Of a DNA stretch of 64,000 bases, positions 34,776-46,039 are shown piece by piece. Position numbers and translations under genes: made by a program. The DNA comes from Pollenia angustigena (Eukaryota; Arthropoda; Insecta; Diptera; Polleniidae): positions 241,117,803 through 241,181,802 of the forward strand of contig OV884059.1 in NCBI GenBank assembly GCA_930367215.1, written 5' to 3'. Position 1 is the first letter of the stretch, and every line of letters begins with the position of its first letter. The notes below the pieces were generated by a model. The model searched no databases. It was not told where the DNA came from and saw only the letters and a list, made by a program, of their open reading frames with translations.

Positions 34776-35345
34776 CTATTGATTCGGTTGGAAAATTGCC
34801 TCCAAATATTCCATATTTGGTTTTGTATTATCTTTGTCCTGTAGCAGCCCTTTTGCTTCTTCATCTAAGTCCCGATGTTCTACTTTCCATTGACATCGAA
34901 TGCTAGAGATGAGCGGATCTGACGTTGCCAACAATATATTAAACAGATCTTCGTTCGTAAAATCTCGTGACATTTTTCTGGTATTGTGCTCCCTATAAAA
35001 TCTGTGATCTTTATTCCTTTTTTCCTGGGCTTCTTCTGACAGATCTCCTAGTGGTACTAAATAATGCCTAATGACATCCTCTGCATGATAAAGGATTTTA
35101 TGAACTGTTGCAGACATATTTCTCCATGGATATTTGATAGTATATATTCGAGCTGTTTCTTTGGCATAATCCCCAAATTTTCTATAATCAATTTGTTCAT
35201 TGCATGCAAGTACATCATATAAGACTTATATCAACACCTGTTATTTCAGATGCTTTTTTGGGATCAGAAAAGAACCTTCTTGCTGTATTCCCATCATTCG
35301 TATTTAATAACACAGCAGGTATAATCGGTACAGTAATACAACATA
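34776..35345 (-). pseudogene. Transib/RAG1-like transposase C-terminal region
   Basis: The minus strand reads LLNTNDGNTARRFFSDPKKASEITGVDISL, a frameshift near 35225, then YDVLACNEQIDYRKFGDYAKETARIY, WRNMSATVHKILYHAEDVI, PLGDLSEEAQEKRNKDHRFYR, MSRDFTNEDLFNILL and SDPLISSI. The order matches the end of RAG1 cores and Transib transposases: an NGN-ARK/NDGNTAR segment, then HK-L-H---I, then an acidic S-E----NK--R-FR segment that carries the third catalytic residue (Glu). That Glu lies in LSEEAQE here. A TAG ends the frame at 34776. The upstream DD part is not present. The family call rests on motif order, not a search. Confidence 0.6.
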
Positions 35346-37062
35346 ACATTGTTTGAAGACTGCTTTACTACCAATATAAAAAAAGGTTGAACCCACTATT
35401 GATAAGAGTTTGAAATAAAACATAATCCATCCGATTAAAAAACTAGAAAAACCGTTACAAAATCAAGCCAAAAAATCCATTTCATCCGAATATCTCCAAA
35501 GGCAAAGGGGATAACCTAAAAATTTAAGCATATTTTTTGTAGCACACCTTAAATTTAATTTTTTTTGAAATCCATGAAATATTTTTGGTGAATTTTTTAA
35601 AAGTTTGAATTTCCGAGTTTACCAATTTTAGAGGTCCGCAAGTCACACTCCCGACCCACCATTCTTTCAATTCAACTCAAAAGCTATCCGGCTATGACAG
35701 TTTAAAATTTCATTCAAATATGTTCAGCCGTTCATAAGAATCAAAATAATTTTTCAAAGCAAAACGTTCGTAAAAATAGCAAAAAAAAAATGTTGCGAGT
35801 GATTTCATTAAAATGAAAAAAGTGTTCAACAGACAGTTCCAAACAGTTCAACAAGTATATATGGGGTTAAAGAGGAAACTTTCAGCTTTCTGATGGTACT
35901 AAAATCTCTTTAACCACTTTTGACCCTAACAAGTTCTACTCCTCTAAAATTCGGATTTAACTTAAATATAGAACCTAGGGAAACATTTAATAACACATCA
36001 GGTATAAATGATACAGTGATGTAATGAACCACTTTTTAAAGACTACTATCCCACTTATATAACAAAAAAAATTTCGACCCATTATTGATAACGGTTTGCG
36101 AGAAATCATAATTTAGTTCTGATCAAATTTACAAAAATTTATTTTTTTCTAAAACAACATAAAATATTGGTCTCTAGCAGGATGCCACAGCCACAATTAT
36201 CAATATTTTAATCTAGTTTTTTGAATACCTTAGTTCTAATATGCTTGCTATCGAATCGCATTAAAATTTTTGAAATCGGCGATGACAAAAAATTGGACTT
36301 TTGGCCGATGAAATTCAATTTTCAGCCACAGTGCGCCGATAAGTTCAATGTATGTTTTGTCCAATGTTGCCCATTCTTTGTGACAAAAATAGCTTATTAC
36401 AAATAAAAACACATGCAAATATTAAGCAAAAGTGTAAAAAAAAGTATATTTTCGGCTTTGATATTTTTGATACACCCTCTATAATAATCTGTTCTCATTT
36501 TTGGCTGTGAAACCTGGAACGCACCAAAACCATGAGTCATTAAGTCTTTGTTAACAGGTGACTGCGAAGTATATTGATGATTTTTCGCTCAAATAAAATT
36601 TCCCTCAACAATAAATTTCAGTGTATTTATCAAATATGAAAAATTGGGAACTTAGCACGACATACAGAAATCTTATTAATAAAATTTCTAATGCGAAACA
36701 GAAACCATTGCGGCATAGAATGCGTAAGTGGTAGTAGAAATGGATCGGAAACTAAACTCAACCAAATTTTCATACAGTATTGTTATTTGTAAGCGTTTCT
36801 TGCGCCTTAAAGCCCTTTAGGATTATCACAAAATTGCATGGTGTTATTTCCAGTAATATAAAGCTTATTATGAAGCCATCCTCACGAATTGTGGCAGTAG
36901 GCTTTATAGTTTTATGGAACTAACGCAGAACAAATTTAACAATAGTAATATTATTTGTTCATTTTTATGCGAACTGTAGTGAAAGAGTATTATATCTCAA
37001 CCTTTTTCAGAAGGTCATCAGAGAGGCGTAGAAAAAAGGTTAAGCGCCAAATATACCCGTTA
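35346..37062. other. Non-coding stretch with a second Transib-like scrap
   Basis: The segment 35985-36110 repeats 35315-35425 in the same orientation (AATAACACA-CAGGTATAA, ATTGATAA-GTTTG), so a second fragment of the same element type is here, more decayed. 36598-36695 is a copy of the CAACAATAAAT-type repeat. No gene is seen. Confidence 0.45.
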
Positions 37063-37064
37063 TA

Positions 37065-37511
37065 CACTGATAGAAAAAAGCATCTTCATATTGATGATGC
37101 CCTAACATCAGAATTGGGACATCAATGTTACTACAAATGGCATCAATGATGCAAAAAGTAACATCAATCCAATGACTAACGTCTTCGTACAATTTTGTAA
37201 TTTTATCGTGACATCTATTTTATGACTATAGTGACATCAATTCGATGCAACATTTTTAACATTATTTTCATGATTACAATGTATTATAAGAAGCACTGTC
37301 ATCGCACTGAGGACATGTTCGTTATTTCTGTGATGCCGATGTGTCATCCCATTGATGCCATAATTTAATTTTGACCCTGATGACACTTTGGCCAAGTGAT
37401 GTTAAGGTTGACATCACCATGATGAAAAGTGTGATGGGGTTACAAACGAAGACACTTGTCATAGTACTGATGTCAAAATACTTCAGGGGTATGACGCCTT
37501 TTCTATCAGTG
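37065..37511 (+). mobile_element. 447-bp MITE with CACTGATAGAAAA ends
   Basis: CACTGATAGAAAAAAGCATC at the left and its inverse (GACGCCTTTTCTATCAGTG) at the right are flanked by TA on both sides (37063-37064 and 37512-37513). Inside, TGACATCA/TGATGTCA-like words recur many times in both orientations. No coding. Confidence 0.8.
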
Positions 37512-37769
37512 TACTGCAAATTTGTAAAAAAAATTACTCCATTTCATACATTGGACAACAGATAACCTTCATACAAAACTTGGTTGAATTAACTGGACTT
37601 AAACAGGATAAAATAAACAGGGCTCAATTTGTTTTTTATCGTCAACATGTCCTTTCATTTGCATATTTATACAATTCAAAGATACATTAAAACAAAAACA
37701 AAGAAGAAAGAGTGACATATTCTTCTGGGCCGAATGTTTAATACCCTTTATTTATTTATTTTCATGAGG

Positions 37770-38960
37770 TATGAGGATAGTAGTCGCGTGCATGTTAAAG
37801 AGAAGTTAAAAAGTGTCGAAGTTTTAAGCAAATCGTGCCGTGGTCAACCGTGTCAAAGACTTTAGAATGATCAAGAAAAACCAAGAAATTTATTTTTCCT
37901 TCATCCAGTTCACGTCGTCTATTTTCAGTTACATCCAGTAATGCAGAAACACACCCAGTAAAAAATGGTGCTTACTGGTAAGCAGGTTTGTAAGGGAGAG
38001 AAGCACAATTCCCCCTTACAAACCTGCTTACAAGAGGCATGATTTTTATATGGCGAATTCCCACTTGGAAGCACTACTTTTTGTAAAATCACTGCGTTTT
38101 TCATGGCTTACATTATTCCGTGAAGGAAAAGGTTCCAAAAACCGCAGCTTTCATACCTTTGATTAATTGTTTTTATACTGTATACAACAGTATAGAAGCA
38201 AAAACTTATGCAAAAGAACAAAAAGCAAAACAAACACAGTTAATATGTAATTTTTAAAATAGAACGAAACTGTACGCAAATTAAAAAGAAAACAACAAGA
38301 AATCTTGTAATTGACCACACAAAAATTTGCTTGCGTCCTCTCTGCTCAAAAACAATTTGCCGACTGATTGCGTAATAAAAAAGAAGTAATTTTAAGCATC
38401 TGTTGTTTTCGATTATATGTCGGGAATAATCGTAAACACATTTTGAAATCATTGCAATACAACGTGCTTCCATGTAAGGGATTAACGGAAGCACTTTGAA
38501 CTTTGGTCGTAAATTTTTTCTTTTAAATAATCATTTCAACTACTCCCTTACAACCTGCTTACTTATAAGGGATTATGCGAAGCTATTAAATAATTTTCAT
38601 TTACTTATATTAAAAATTGACTTCAATGGTATTCGCTTCCCTGTTACTTCTAAGTAGTATGTAATAGCCAGCGCATATATCAGCGCTCTTGTACTTTTCT
38701 TGCTTCCGAAAACCTTAAAATTTTTTACTGGGCACCTATGATTTTGGCGAAACCCAGATTGCTTATCAGACAACAAATCGTTATTTTTGATATGTACCGA
38801 CATTTGATTAAAAATAAGTCTTTCAATGACCTTGGATAGAAAGCACAAAAAAGCAATTGGCCTAAACTCATTTTTTGGTATTGGCACTATTTTCGCGTAT
38901 TTCCATTTTAAAGGAAAACTGCAAGTCATTATAATGGTGTTAAGCAAATGTGTTCAACCG
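37770..38960 (-). pseudogene. Non-LTR reverse transcriptase, split by an inserted element
   Basis: The minus strand first reads LLNTIIMTCSFPLKWKYAKIVPIPK, EFRPIAFLCFLSKVIERLIF and SGFRQNHRC (38946-38735). The 779-bp element 37954-38732 intervenes, and the frame resumes at 37951 as VSALLDVTENRRRELDEGKINFLVFLDHSKVFDTVDH before a stop near 37817. Removing the insert plus one 2-bp duplication restores HRC-VSALL exactly. The protein resembles that at 686-2164 (SGFRRSHSC, FLVLLDHSKAFDTVDH). The catalytic YADD part and the upstream endonuclease are gone. Confidence 0.85.
37954..38732 (+). mobile_element. 779-bp CCCAGTAA-ended element inside a retrotransposon
   Basis: Ends CCCAGTAAAAAAT (37954) and ATTTTTTACTGGG (to 38732) with CA on both sides as duplication. 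Near the left end GGTAAGCAGGTTTGTAAGGG is followed at 38013 by its inverse, a short hairpin. The phrases TTATATGGCGA-TTCCCACTT match 7440-7861 and 47590-47948. The 84-residue minus-strand frame inside (38240-38494) has no recognisable domain. Confidence 0.85.
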
Positions 38961-40010
38961 AGAATTTTAACATTTCAGTGTTGATATTTATATGGCACTA
39001 GCGGACCCTGTACCAAGCAAAACAAAATGACAAATTTTAAAAATAAGATATTAAACACATTGATTTTTAAAAAAATTTTAGTTTTAGCTCACATTTTTTT
39101 CTATGTGCTTAAAATATAAATCCAGTGCTTTAACTTAAAATATTGCAGAGCTCTTTCGTAAATCAATTGAATTAATCAATTGAATTAATTAATTAATAAA
39201 TTAATAGTACATATTAAAAGTACTAATTTTTCCTGTTTTGGCCCTTCAAGTTTATATTTTGTATACAAATTTATGTCCCTGGTAATAGTTTAATCATAAA
39301 GGCCGACTTCCAAAAATTTTACTGCAACATGCCATCGTATATATAGAAATTCTGACAAACAAACATTTTTAATTTTTTATTGAAAAAATCGTTCAAAAAA
39401 CGTTATATAAAAAGTACCAAAATTACGAATATTTTCCCTGTTGTGCTCCTCCAAGTTAAAATTTTCCAAGCCATTTATATCTATGGTGGTAGTGTAAGCC
39501 AAAAAAAAATAAGATAATAAAATAACTTTTGAAATTTTGCAGTTTAAATGGAGTTGTTTAAAGTTTAGCTAAAACACCCCTTAACTTTCGCCCACTAAAA
39601 GGACGATTTTCGAAATGGACTTTTTTGTGACATATCAATGTAGCTATAGAAACTCGCACGAAAAAATTTCGAATTCAAGATGAAGGCTTACTTCCAAAAA
39701 AAAATGGATTTCAGTTTGTCCCATTATTGACCAAACGACCATTTTATCTTTTTTTGGTTTAAAAGTTCCGGGAAAAATGTAGCCAACAGTAATATCGCTA
39801 TTACATTCTATCTTTGTATTAAGCTTTATCAAAATCTGTACAGCCGTTTAAGCCTGGTTGTGCAAAAGAGAAACTAAAATAAAGAAAAAATATATGATTC
39901 AACAAAACAATGAATTTATGATATCTTGAAATCTATTTATCGGTTACACGCGATTTCTAATTTTAACCAAACATAACCAATCACAAAGGAAACTTTTTGG
40001 GGGGTGCTTT
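38961..40010. other. Non-coding stretch
   Basis: No gene or element end is recognised. Confidence 0.4.
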
Positions 40011-40470
40011 AATACCATGTGAGATAAGGTTATGATGGCTTTATCTCTCATTCAATAGGGAGATAAAGGCTTTTTTTCATGCCATCATGGCCTTAGCTCA
40101 CATTAGCAATACTAGAAAATGGCTTTATCTATCATTTCAGTTCCGGAGACACTAAAGTTAAGTATTGAAATCTGGCTTCGCATACTAAAGTTTTTCTGCG
40201 TGGAAGTTTTTTTCCTCCAGTAGGACGCGACAGGTGGCTTCGCTGAAAAAAGTTTTCCTGCGTGCGTCACAAGAATTAAAACATGTTTTTCAATGATAAC
40301 TAAGGATTTTCCATGCATAACAATATTCTGAAGAAAATATGGCTTTATCTCTCATTTGCGAAAAAAATATGGCTATATCTCTCATTTCGGAAAATTTTTA
40401 ATTATGACCTTACCTCTCAATGATTGGCCAATAACGCCATTATGGCTTTATCTCCCATTCAATTGAGCAA
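40011..40470 (+). repeat. Reiterated ATGGCTTTATCTCTCATT motif
   Basis: The 18-bp motif occurs at 40034, 40119, 40339, 40369 and 40442 with 0-2 changes. Inverted versions (GGGAGATAAAGG, 40059) lie between. The spacing is irregular, so this is not a simple tandem array. The function is unknown. Confidence 0.6.
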
Positions 40471-41024
40471 AAAAATCCCAAATTTTTGCCCAAAATCGCA
40501 TCTATTTTTATATATATTATATTATTTTATATTTCATTTATAAAATATGGTCCAATCTTTATGAAAGCTGTTCTCACGGTTTAACAATTCGTTGTTTAAT
40601 TTAATACAAATATCTGAAAATACCTTTTACAAATTCTTCGTTTGGCTCACTTAAATCAGAAATCGAGATTCACACTCTTTTACTTACCCAACTTTTTATT
40701 AAATAATTGTATTAAACAGAAAGTTTTTAAAAGCCAAATCACTTTTTATTTAAAAAGTTTAATAAATTAAATAAATATAATTAGTTTTTAAAAGTTTTTT
40801 ATTATAGAAATTCTTTAAAATTTTATTATTACATAATTTTTTATTAACAGGAATTTAGATTTTGTAATAATTTTCCATATATACATACATAACTGCATTA
40901 TTTTTTATTTTTTTTTTTTTTTTTTTTTGTTGGAAAGTGTATTTTATTTATTTAACTTTATTAATTTATTCAATAGACAATACAAATTTACTTAAATGAT
41001 ACATGTTTTTATTTAAAAATATAT
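40471..41024. other. Non-coding stretch
   Basis: It includes a run of about 25 T near 40910-40930. No gene is seen. Confidence 0.4.
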
Positions 41025-41233
41025 GGTGTTTTCTTTTCTACAAAAAATGTGACATTTTATTTAAAAAAAAATGCAATTTGGAGTCTGTTTTTTCAAAATT
41101 TTGCTCCCGAAAAGGGTGGCTTGTTTTATTCTAAAAAACTCACCCTTTTTGGAAGCAAAATTTTTATGAAACAGACACCAAACTGCATTTTTTTAAATAA
41201 AATGTCACACTTTTTTGTAGAAAAGAAAACACC
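41025..41233. mobile_element. Palindrome, GGTGTTTTC family, longer copy
   Basis: Same outer arms as 27001-27166 (GGTGTTTTCTTTTCTAC, GTGACATTTTATTT, GCAATTTGGAGTCTGTTT). Here the arms continue inward through AAATTTTGCTCCCGAAAAGG and its inverse CCTTTTTGGAAGCAAAATTT. The 27001 copy therefore looks like a loop-deleted derivative. Confidence 0.8.
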
Positions 41234-41565
41234 AATAGTTTTATTTTTTTCTTCTATTTATGGTTAAAAAATGTAAAACAAACATTAGAAAGGCAGATTT
41301 AGTTTTAAAATAGGAAAGTTTTTATAACAATTTAAATGGCGAAAAAAATATTTTTATCTACACATAGTTTTTTTTTCTAAGCACATTTTCTTTTCTATAT
41401 CGTTACCTAAACGCAAAAAACCCTAAATAACCAAAAATTAAAAATCGACCAACGCAAATGTCCACCAAAAATTTTAAAAACTTTCGAATAAAATTATCGA
41501 TTTTGAAAAACAAACAACAAACGGCTCTATCTGCAAAATATTATATGATAAGCGCTTATATACCT
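41234..41565. other. Non-coding stretch
   Basis: No feature is recognised. The open frame from 41458 runs into the hairpin and is spurious. Confidence 0.4.
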
Positions 41566-41711
41566 AAGTCTGGGTTCACACTAAGAAAGTTTTCTTTCAG
41601 AAAATCTGAGTTTATGGGTGAGAGAGGAGAGAATAAAAGCATGTTCTCTTCCCCTCTCACCAAAAAACTCAGACTTTCTGAAAGAAAACTTTCACAGTGT
41701 GATCCTAGACT
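41566..41711. mobile_element. 146-bp hairpin MITE
   Basis: AGTCTGGGTTCACACT, AAAGTTTTCTTTCAGAAA and GGTGAGAGAGGAGAGAA pair with their inverses TTCTCTTCCCCTCTCACC, TTTCTGAAAGAAAACTTT and AGTGTGATCCTAGACT, leaving a loop of about 10 nt. Confidence 0.8.
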
Positions 41712-42177
41712 AACTAACAGTTTTCATAATATACAACATTGTCAATTGTTTATAAGAAAAGAAGAAGAAAAATAATTTATAAAGAGTTTTAGGCAATTTA
41801 TCAATTTATCATTAAAAATAATTTTTAGCTTCTCCTATAAACTTTGCAAAATGTTAGAAAGGACCTTTTGCGTTTTGGGTAACGATATGTATTTAATATT
41901 TTTTTAATTAAGTTTTTTATCTGATATTTTCGAATATATTTTATAAATTTAACTCGTTAATGTACATTTAATTCTTTAGGAATTTAGACTTTATTTGATG
42001 TTTATAAAAATTAATTTGATTCTTTTTTGCCAAGAAACTTTAAAAAAAATTCCAAACTCTTCGTTCTACTCTATTCTTTTATTTTCATAACGTGGAAATA
42101 TAATTTACTATTTTCGCGTACATTTTCTTTATCAATTTTTCCTTCACAATTATTATTTCTTACGTTTTTTTTCAGCT

Positions 42178-42300
42178 ACAATTCTAGCCCTGGAAGACAA
42201 CATTACAGCTGCCATTTGTGAGACACCGGCCAAAATGCAGGGAAAAATATGCCTAAACTGGAGCTCACAGATGGACCAACTCCGGTGTAGCCGCGGGTAA
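42178..42300 (+). pseudogene. Tc1/mariner transposase C-terminal scrap
   Basis: One frame reads ATILALEDNITAAICETPAK, then MQGKICLNWSSQMDQLRCSRG and a stop. The pattern LE-NI--AI-E-P--M---C-NW---MD-LR-SRG is typical of the extreme C-terminus of mariner-type transposases. A pyrimidine tract plus CAG just before it looks like a splice acceptor but is likely chance. It belongs to a different subfamily from the 19314 element. Confidence 0.6.
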
Positions 42301-42655
42301 CAATGCAATTTTTCTGTGTTTTTATTTCAATTTTCCAAACCCAACCTGTTAAAAAATCACCCTTTTCTTTCAATTCAGATTATTTACGAATAAATATAAC
42401 TGGACGAGAATTGGTTACAGTCGGGGCGATTTGTGCAAGAAAAGAAGACGCCAAGCAAGCTCGCAATATGTTTTGTATAATTGAGAAGCCAACTGATTCT
42501 ACGACCACCGATTTTAATAAAATTATCAGGAGGTTCGGTTATCTGTTCACACAAGTAGCGTTATATATTGGATGTTCTCGCAAACAACTTCGTGTCACAT
42601 GCACAGACAAGAGACTTCGCGTTAGCTGCCCTTGCAAGAGCCTTATTGGAACCTG
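42301..42655. other. Non-coding stretch
   Basis: A 122-residue plus-strand frame (42303-42671) has no recognisable domain and runs into a MITE, so it is not called a gene. Confidence 0.35.
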
Positions 42656-42898
42656 CAGCCGTATTCTGTAATTCGCTAAGGCTTAATCTCTATCGCTTTC
42701 GATCTATAAAGTTGATTTAGCGTTTTTTGGCTACGAATGCAATTATGTAACTTATATCGGTAAATTTGGCAATGACATAAACATTCGCTGCAATTTTAGC
42801 TTTTAATGTCATCGCTTAAATGTTTAAATTTTGTATTTTCTAACGCATTTAAGTGATCGAGATTAAGCTTTATCTAAGCGAATTTCAGAATACGGCTG
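42656..42898. mobile_element. 243-bp MITE with CAGCCGTATTCTG ends
   Basis: CAGCCGTATTCTG, AATTCGCTAAGGCTTAATCT and TCGCTT at the left pair with AAGTGATCGAGATTAAGC, AAGCGAATTTCAGAATACGG and CTG at the right. Related CCGTATTC ends are seen at 25075-25202. Confidence 0.75.
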
Positions 42899-44397
42899 AT
42901 ATTCTAACAAGTCCCCCCAGGGGTGTAGGGATCATCTTAAGGGTATTTTATGTTTCTTAAGATCGTGGCAAAGTTTTCCCGTATGTCAACAAGTGAGCTA
43001 GTACCCCCTGGTGCTTCGCTACGAGACTGGCTATTAATAGACGTCCACAGGAGCATGCTCTCTTGAGAGAAAGTGTATTTTTCCTTAAGATAAATTCTGT
43101 GAGAAATACATTTTATATGATAGTCAAAATAGGTGATGATGATGGTTGAACTTTAGGAGAATTCAGGGTGATGCTTGAACGGGTAGCGGTGGTTGTGGGG
43201 TGAAGATCTAGTAGTTGTGGAGCTTATGAAATGACGATCGACCGTTTTTAATGTTACCGGATAAGTCGTGAATTTTACGAAATAGCGAATAGATGTGCTA
43301 ACAAACAAAGGGCGAGAGTATAATTATGCCGTATTATACACACTTAAATTTTCTACATACGTGTGCGGGTGGTTTTTATACTCAGGAGCGTTTGGTTGAT
43401 GTATAATTTTCTAACCCAAGTAGAGAAGATCCACCGTGGAGAACCCCATTGGGAGGCATTCTCGTACCTCTTTTTTCACAAGTAGCCTCGTGCTGCTTGC
43501 TTTCACAGGTACATTCGTGTCATCTGCTCTGTTGTCATTTTATCTCGTAGAAATTTGCAGCTTCCTTAGATTTATTAAGTAGCTAGTTACTAGCCTTAAG
43601 AACTCGTGTATGAAATATTAATTTCATCACCTCATAATCGGAAGAAGCATCCGAGGATATAATTGATCCAAAAACTAAAACCTTGGACTGAAAGCTTGCC
43701 TTCCATAAAGCCGATCGGGACCCCATAGTAAAAAAGACAAAGGTGCCCTTAGACTGAGCCTGCTCATAGATTCGACGCCGAGTCTGTTATAGCCGAATGC
43801 CAAAACAACAGAGCGTGCCACAAACCCAAACCGGATCCTGTCGAAGCCCAAGCCTGTTGTTACCGAATAACTGAACAGAATCATGCCGTTGGAGCGAACC
43901 TATTAAATCACGTAATCTGGTATCGAAGACCCGATTAACACAAACTTCCTTAAGCCGAATTAATACATCTTTAAGTTATCGTAGCCTCTCGTAATTAATG
44001 AATTCTATATGCATTTTTAAGAAAAACCATATTATGAAAATACAAATTAACCCCCGGAAAAGGGTAAACATATCGCCTGGTTACTTAAGGTTACTGGATC
44101 CGTAAACTCTTTTAAATAACAAAAAAATATTTTATTTCGCAAAAATTGTTTCATTAATTGTAGAAGCAGTATAAATTGAGGGGCTAATGTTTTGCAAAAA
44201 AAAGCTGAAAGGATCATGAAATATGAAACTCAAATAATACTTAATGTTTTATCAATTAAAAATATCCATCTCAGACTTACTTACATTATCTATGTTACCA
44301 TTTTATTTACATATTTACAGTAAAATTACAATTATATTTTAGTTTATTTAAAATACTTTAATCTTTAAAACTTGCTTTCTTATATAAAATGTCTAAT
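42899..44397. other. Non-coding stretch, GC-richer in part
   Basis: The part at 42900-43900 is less AT-rich than its neighbours (for example CCCCCCAGGGGTG, ACCCCATTGGGAGG), which could mark an old coding or LTR-type element. No frame longer than about 70 residues and no domain was found. The remainder is AT-rich. Confidence 0.4.
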
Positions 44398-45215
44398 AGG
44401 GTTATGACTCATTGTTTACAAAAAAATTACTTTTCACCACGTGATAGTCAATACTAAATAAGTAATCACCCTTATTGTGTTTGGCGTATTTAAAATACGC
44501 CAACGATTTTTTGGTAATAGATTAAAGAGAACGTGAACTTTTTTCCTTTAATCTATTAACAAACAGTCGGCGGCGTATTTTAAATCCGCCAAACACAATA
44601 AGAGTGAATAAAAAATTCATTTGCTGGTCGTTTTGGCAAAAAATATTCCGCACCAATTGCAATTTCTAAAAACTCACAAATACTTTTTTTATTACATTTG
44701 CGAAGTTCCGAAAGAGCATATGCAAAATTGTAGCTCTTCTGCTAGGTTTATTGAAAGAGCTACGCTATTTTTTAGGGGTACTTTAGACTATCACACAAGT
44801 CTTACGTAATTTGACGAAAATGCATCTCTGATCAAATTGTTGCTTGTACATTTTCAAAAATCAAGCACTCTTATCGTGGTTAAATTATGCCTGTAACGGT
44901 TTGGTAAAAGATTAAAGAGAACGTGAACTTATTTTCTGTAATCTTTTACCAAACAGTTGCAGGCGTTTTAAATTCGCCAACCACGATATGGGTAAATAAC
45001 AACTAACCATTACAGGGTTGTATTTTCCCCAAAATGCGTAAGACTTGTGTGATAGTGTAAATTAACCATTAGCCGTTCATAATTGCGACAATAGTAGTTT
45101 GATAATTCATTTTTCAAATTTCAACTCGCTTGGTGCGGGAACTTTTATTAACGCAGCAAAAAAGAACGATGCCATTTCTATATCTTTGCAAAAATATTTA
45201 AAAAGTCATAACCCT
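44398..45215. mobile_element. 818-bp foldback element with nested hairpins
   Basis: AGGGTTATGACT at 44398 and AGTCATAACCCT ending at 45215 are inverted; the flanks share AAT. Inside are two stem-loops of related plan (44469-44607 and 44868-44993), both with AGATTAAAGAGAACGTGAAC in the loop side and their own distinct outer stems. A further inverted pair (TATCACACAAGTCTTACG at 44789, CGTAAGACTTGTGTGATA at 45035) encloses the second. It lies about 310 bp past the GPCR stop codon. Confidence 0.75.
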
Positions 45216-45333
45216 AATGTCTATTATTATTATTTTTTTTTTTTAAATACATAACATTTCTCTAAATATGAAGAAACAGTCTCACTCATATGCAACATTA
45301 AAAAAAAAGAGAAAAAATTTAATCCAAAGCAAT

Positions 45334-45350
45334 TTTATTGTATTTTTATT
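45334..45350 (-). terminator. Candidate poly(A) signals of the GPCR gene
   Basis: On the minus strand two AATAAA hexamers (45334-45339 and 45345-45350) lie about 175-190 bp after the stop codon. Such hexamers are common by chance in this AT-rich DNA, so the assignment is only positional. Confidence 0.3.
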
Positions 45351-45523
45351 TTAACATTGAAATAAACTTTGTAAAATTGTTTTACTTTTAAACTTTAAAG
45401 TTGTGCGTATTTCAAATAATCGTATAATTTTCTCTTTCTGAAACCCTTAAATAATGATGTTTAATTGAGTCCAAATGAATTCCTGTTCGTTGTATCTCCC
45501 ACTTCTAAGTTTCTACTAAAACT

Positions 45524-45932
45524 TCAAAGTCTTGGACTGTCCAGGACAGTGTTTGCTGTCATGACAGTACAACTGTTGGCCAAAGCAATTGAATTACCAG
45601 CCACGGAAAGGTTTGTGGCAGCCTTTGAACTTTTACGCCAAAAATTGCCGCCATTTAAATGCATGCCCTTGAATGTATCGACAAAAGCCCGACGAAAACT
45701 TGCGTTCATGAAACAATAGGTGATGGGATTACAACAACTCGATGAGTAGGCGAGTAGTTGGAAAAAACTTATCGTCGTGTAATCAACATACTCGTAGATG
45801 GCGGGACCAATAAACATGGCCACAGTGTTGATGACGTATAAAGGTGTCCAGCATATAAAGAATTCTAAGACTAAAACGAAAAGCATTTTAACTACACGTT
45901 TTTTGCTCTCCAAATTCTTCTCGAGGTTAGAC
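45524..45932 (-). CDS. CCKLR-17D1: Sulfakinin/CCK-like receptor, terminal exon (TM6, TM7, tail)
   Basis: A class A G-protein-coupled receptor of the cholecystokinin/sulfakinin family, acting in the plasma membrane. The exon opens after TTTTAATAG at 45933 with one base completing an Arg codon, then SNLEKNLESKKRVVKML leads into TM6 (VLVLEFFICWTPLYVIN, with the CWxP motif). An extracellular loop with YEYVDYT follows, then TM7 (FFQLLAYSSSCCNPITYCFM, with NPxxY) and helix 8 (NASFRRAFVDTF). The tail is Ser/Thr-rich and ends in a TGA at 45524-45526; 135 residues are encoded. The helix sequences look like Drosophila CCKLR-17D1; the paralogue 17D3 is the alternative. The partner exon is 57654-58095. 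Confidence 0.9.
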
Positions 45933-46039
45933 CTATTAAAATAAGAGAAAAATTAAATGACGAATTAGTATTTTAATAGTTTATTAATAATATTTTTTCT
46001 ATCCTTTTTAACTTTTAAATAATGATGGAAAAAACAACT

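Noticed and set aside
34776..35117. A host RAG1-like gene
   Set aside because: The frame is shifted upstream, lacks the other catalytic parts, and a second decayed piece lies nearby, all expected of a transposon relic.
42150..42300. Pyrimidine tract plus CAG followed by a 41-residue open frame, looking like a host exon
   Set aside because: The translation matches the usual end of mariner-type transposases (NW---MD-LR-SRG) and no partner exon is visible, so it is called a transposon scrap.
42899..43920. LTR retrotransposon suggested by GC-richer sequence
   Set aside because: No long terminal repeats, primer-binding site, gag or pol motif could be found.
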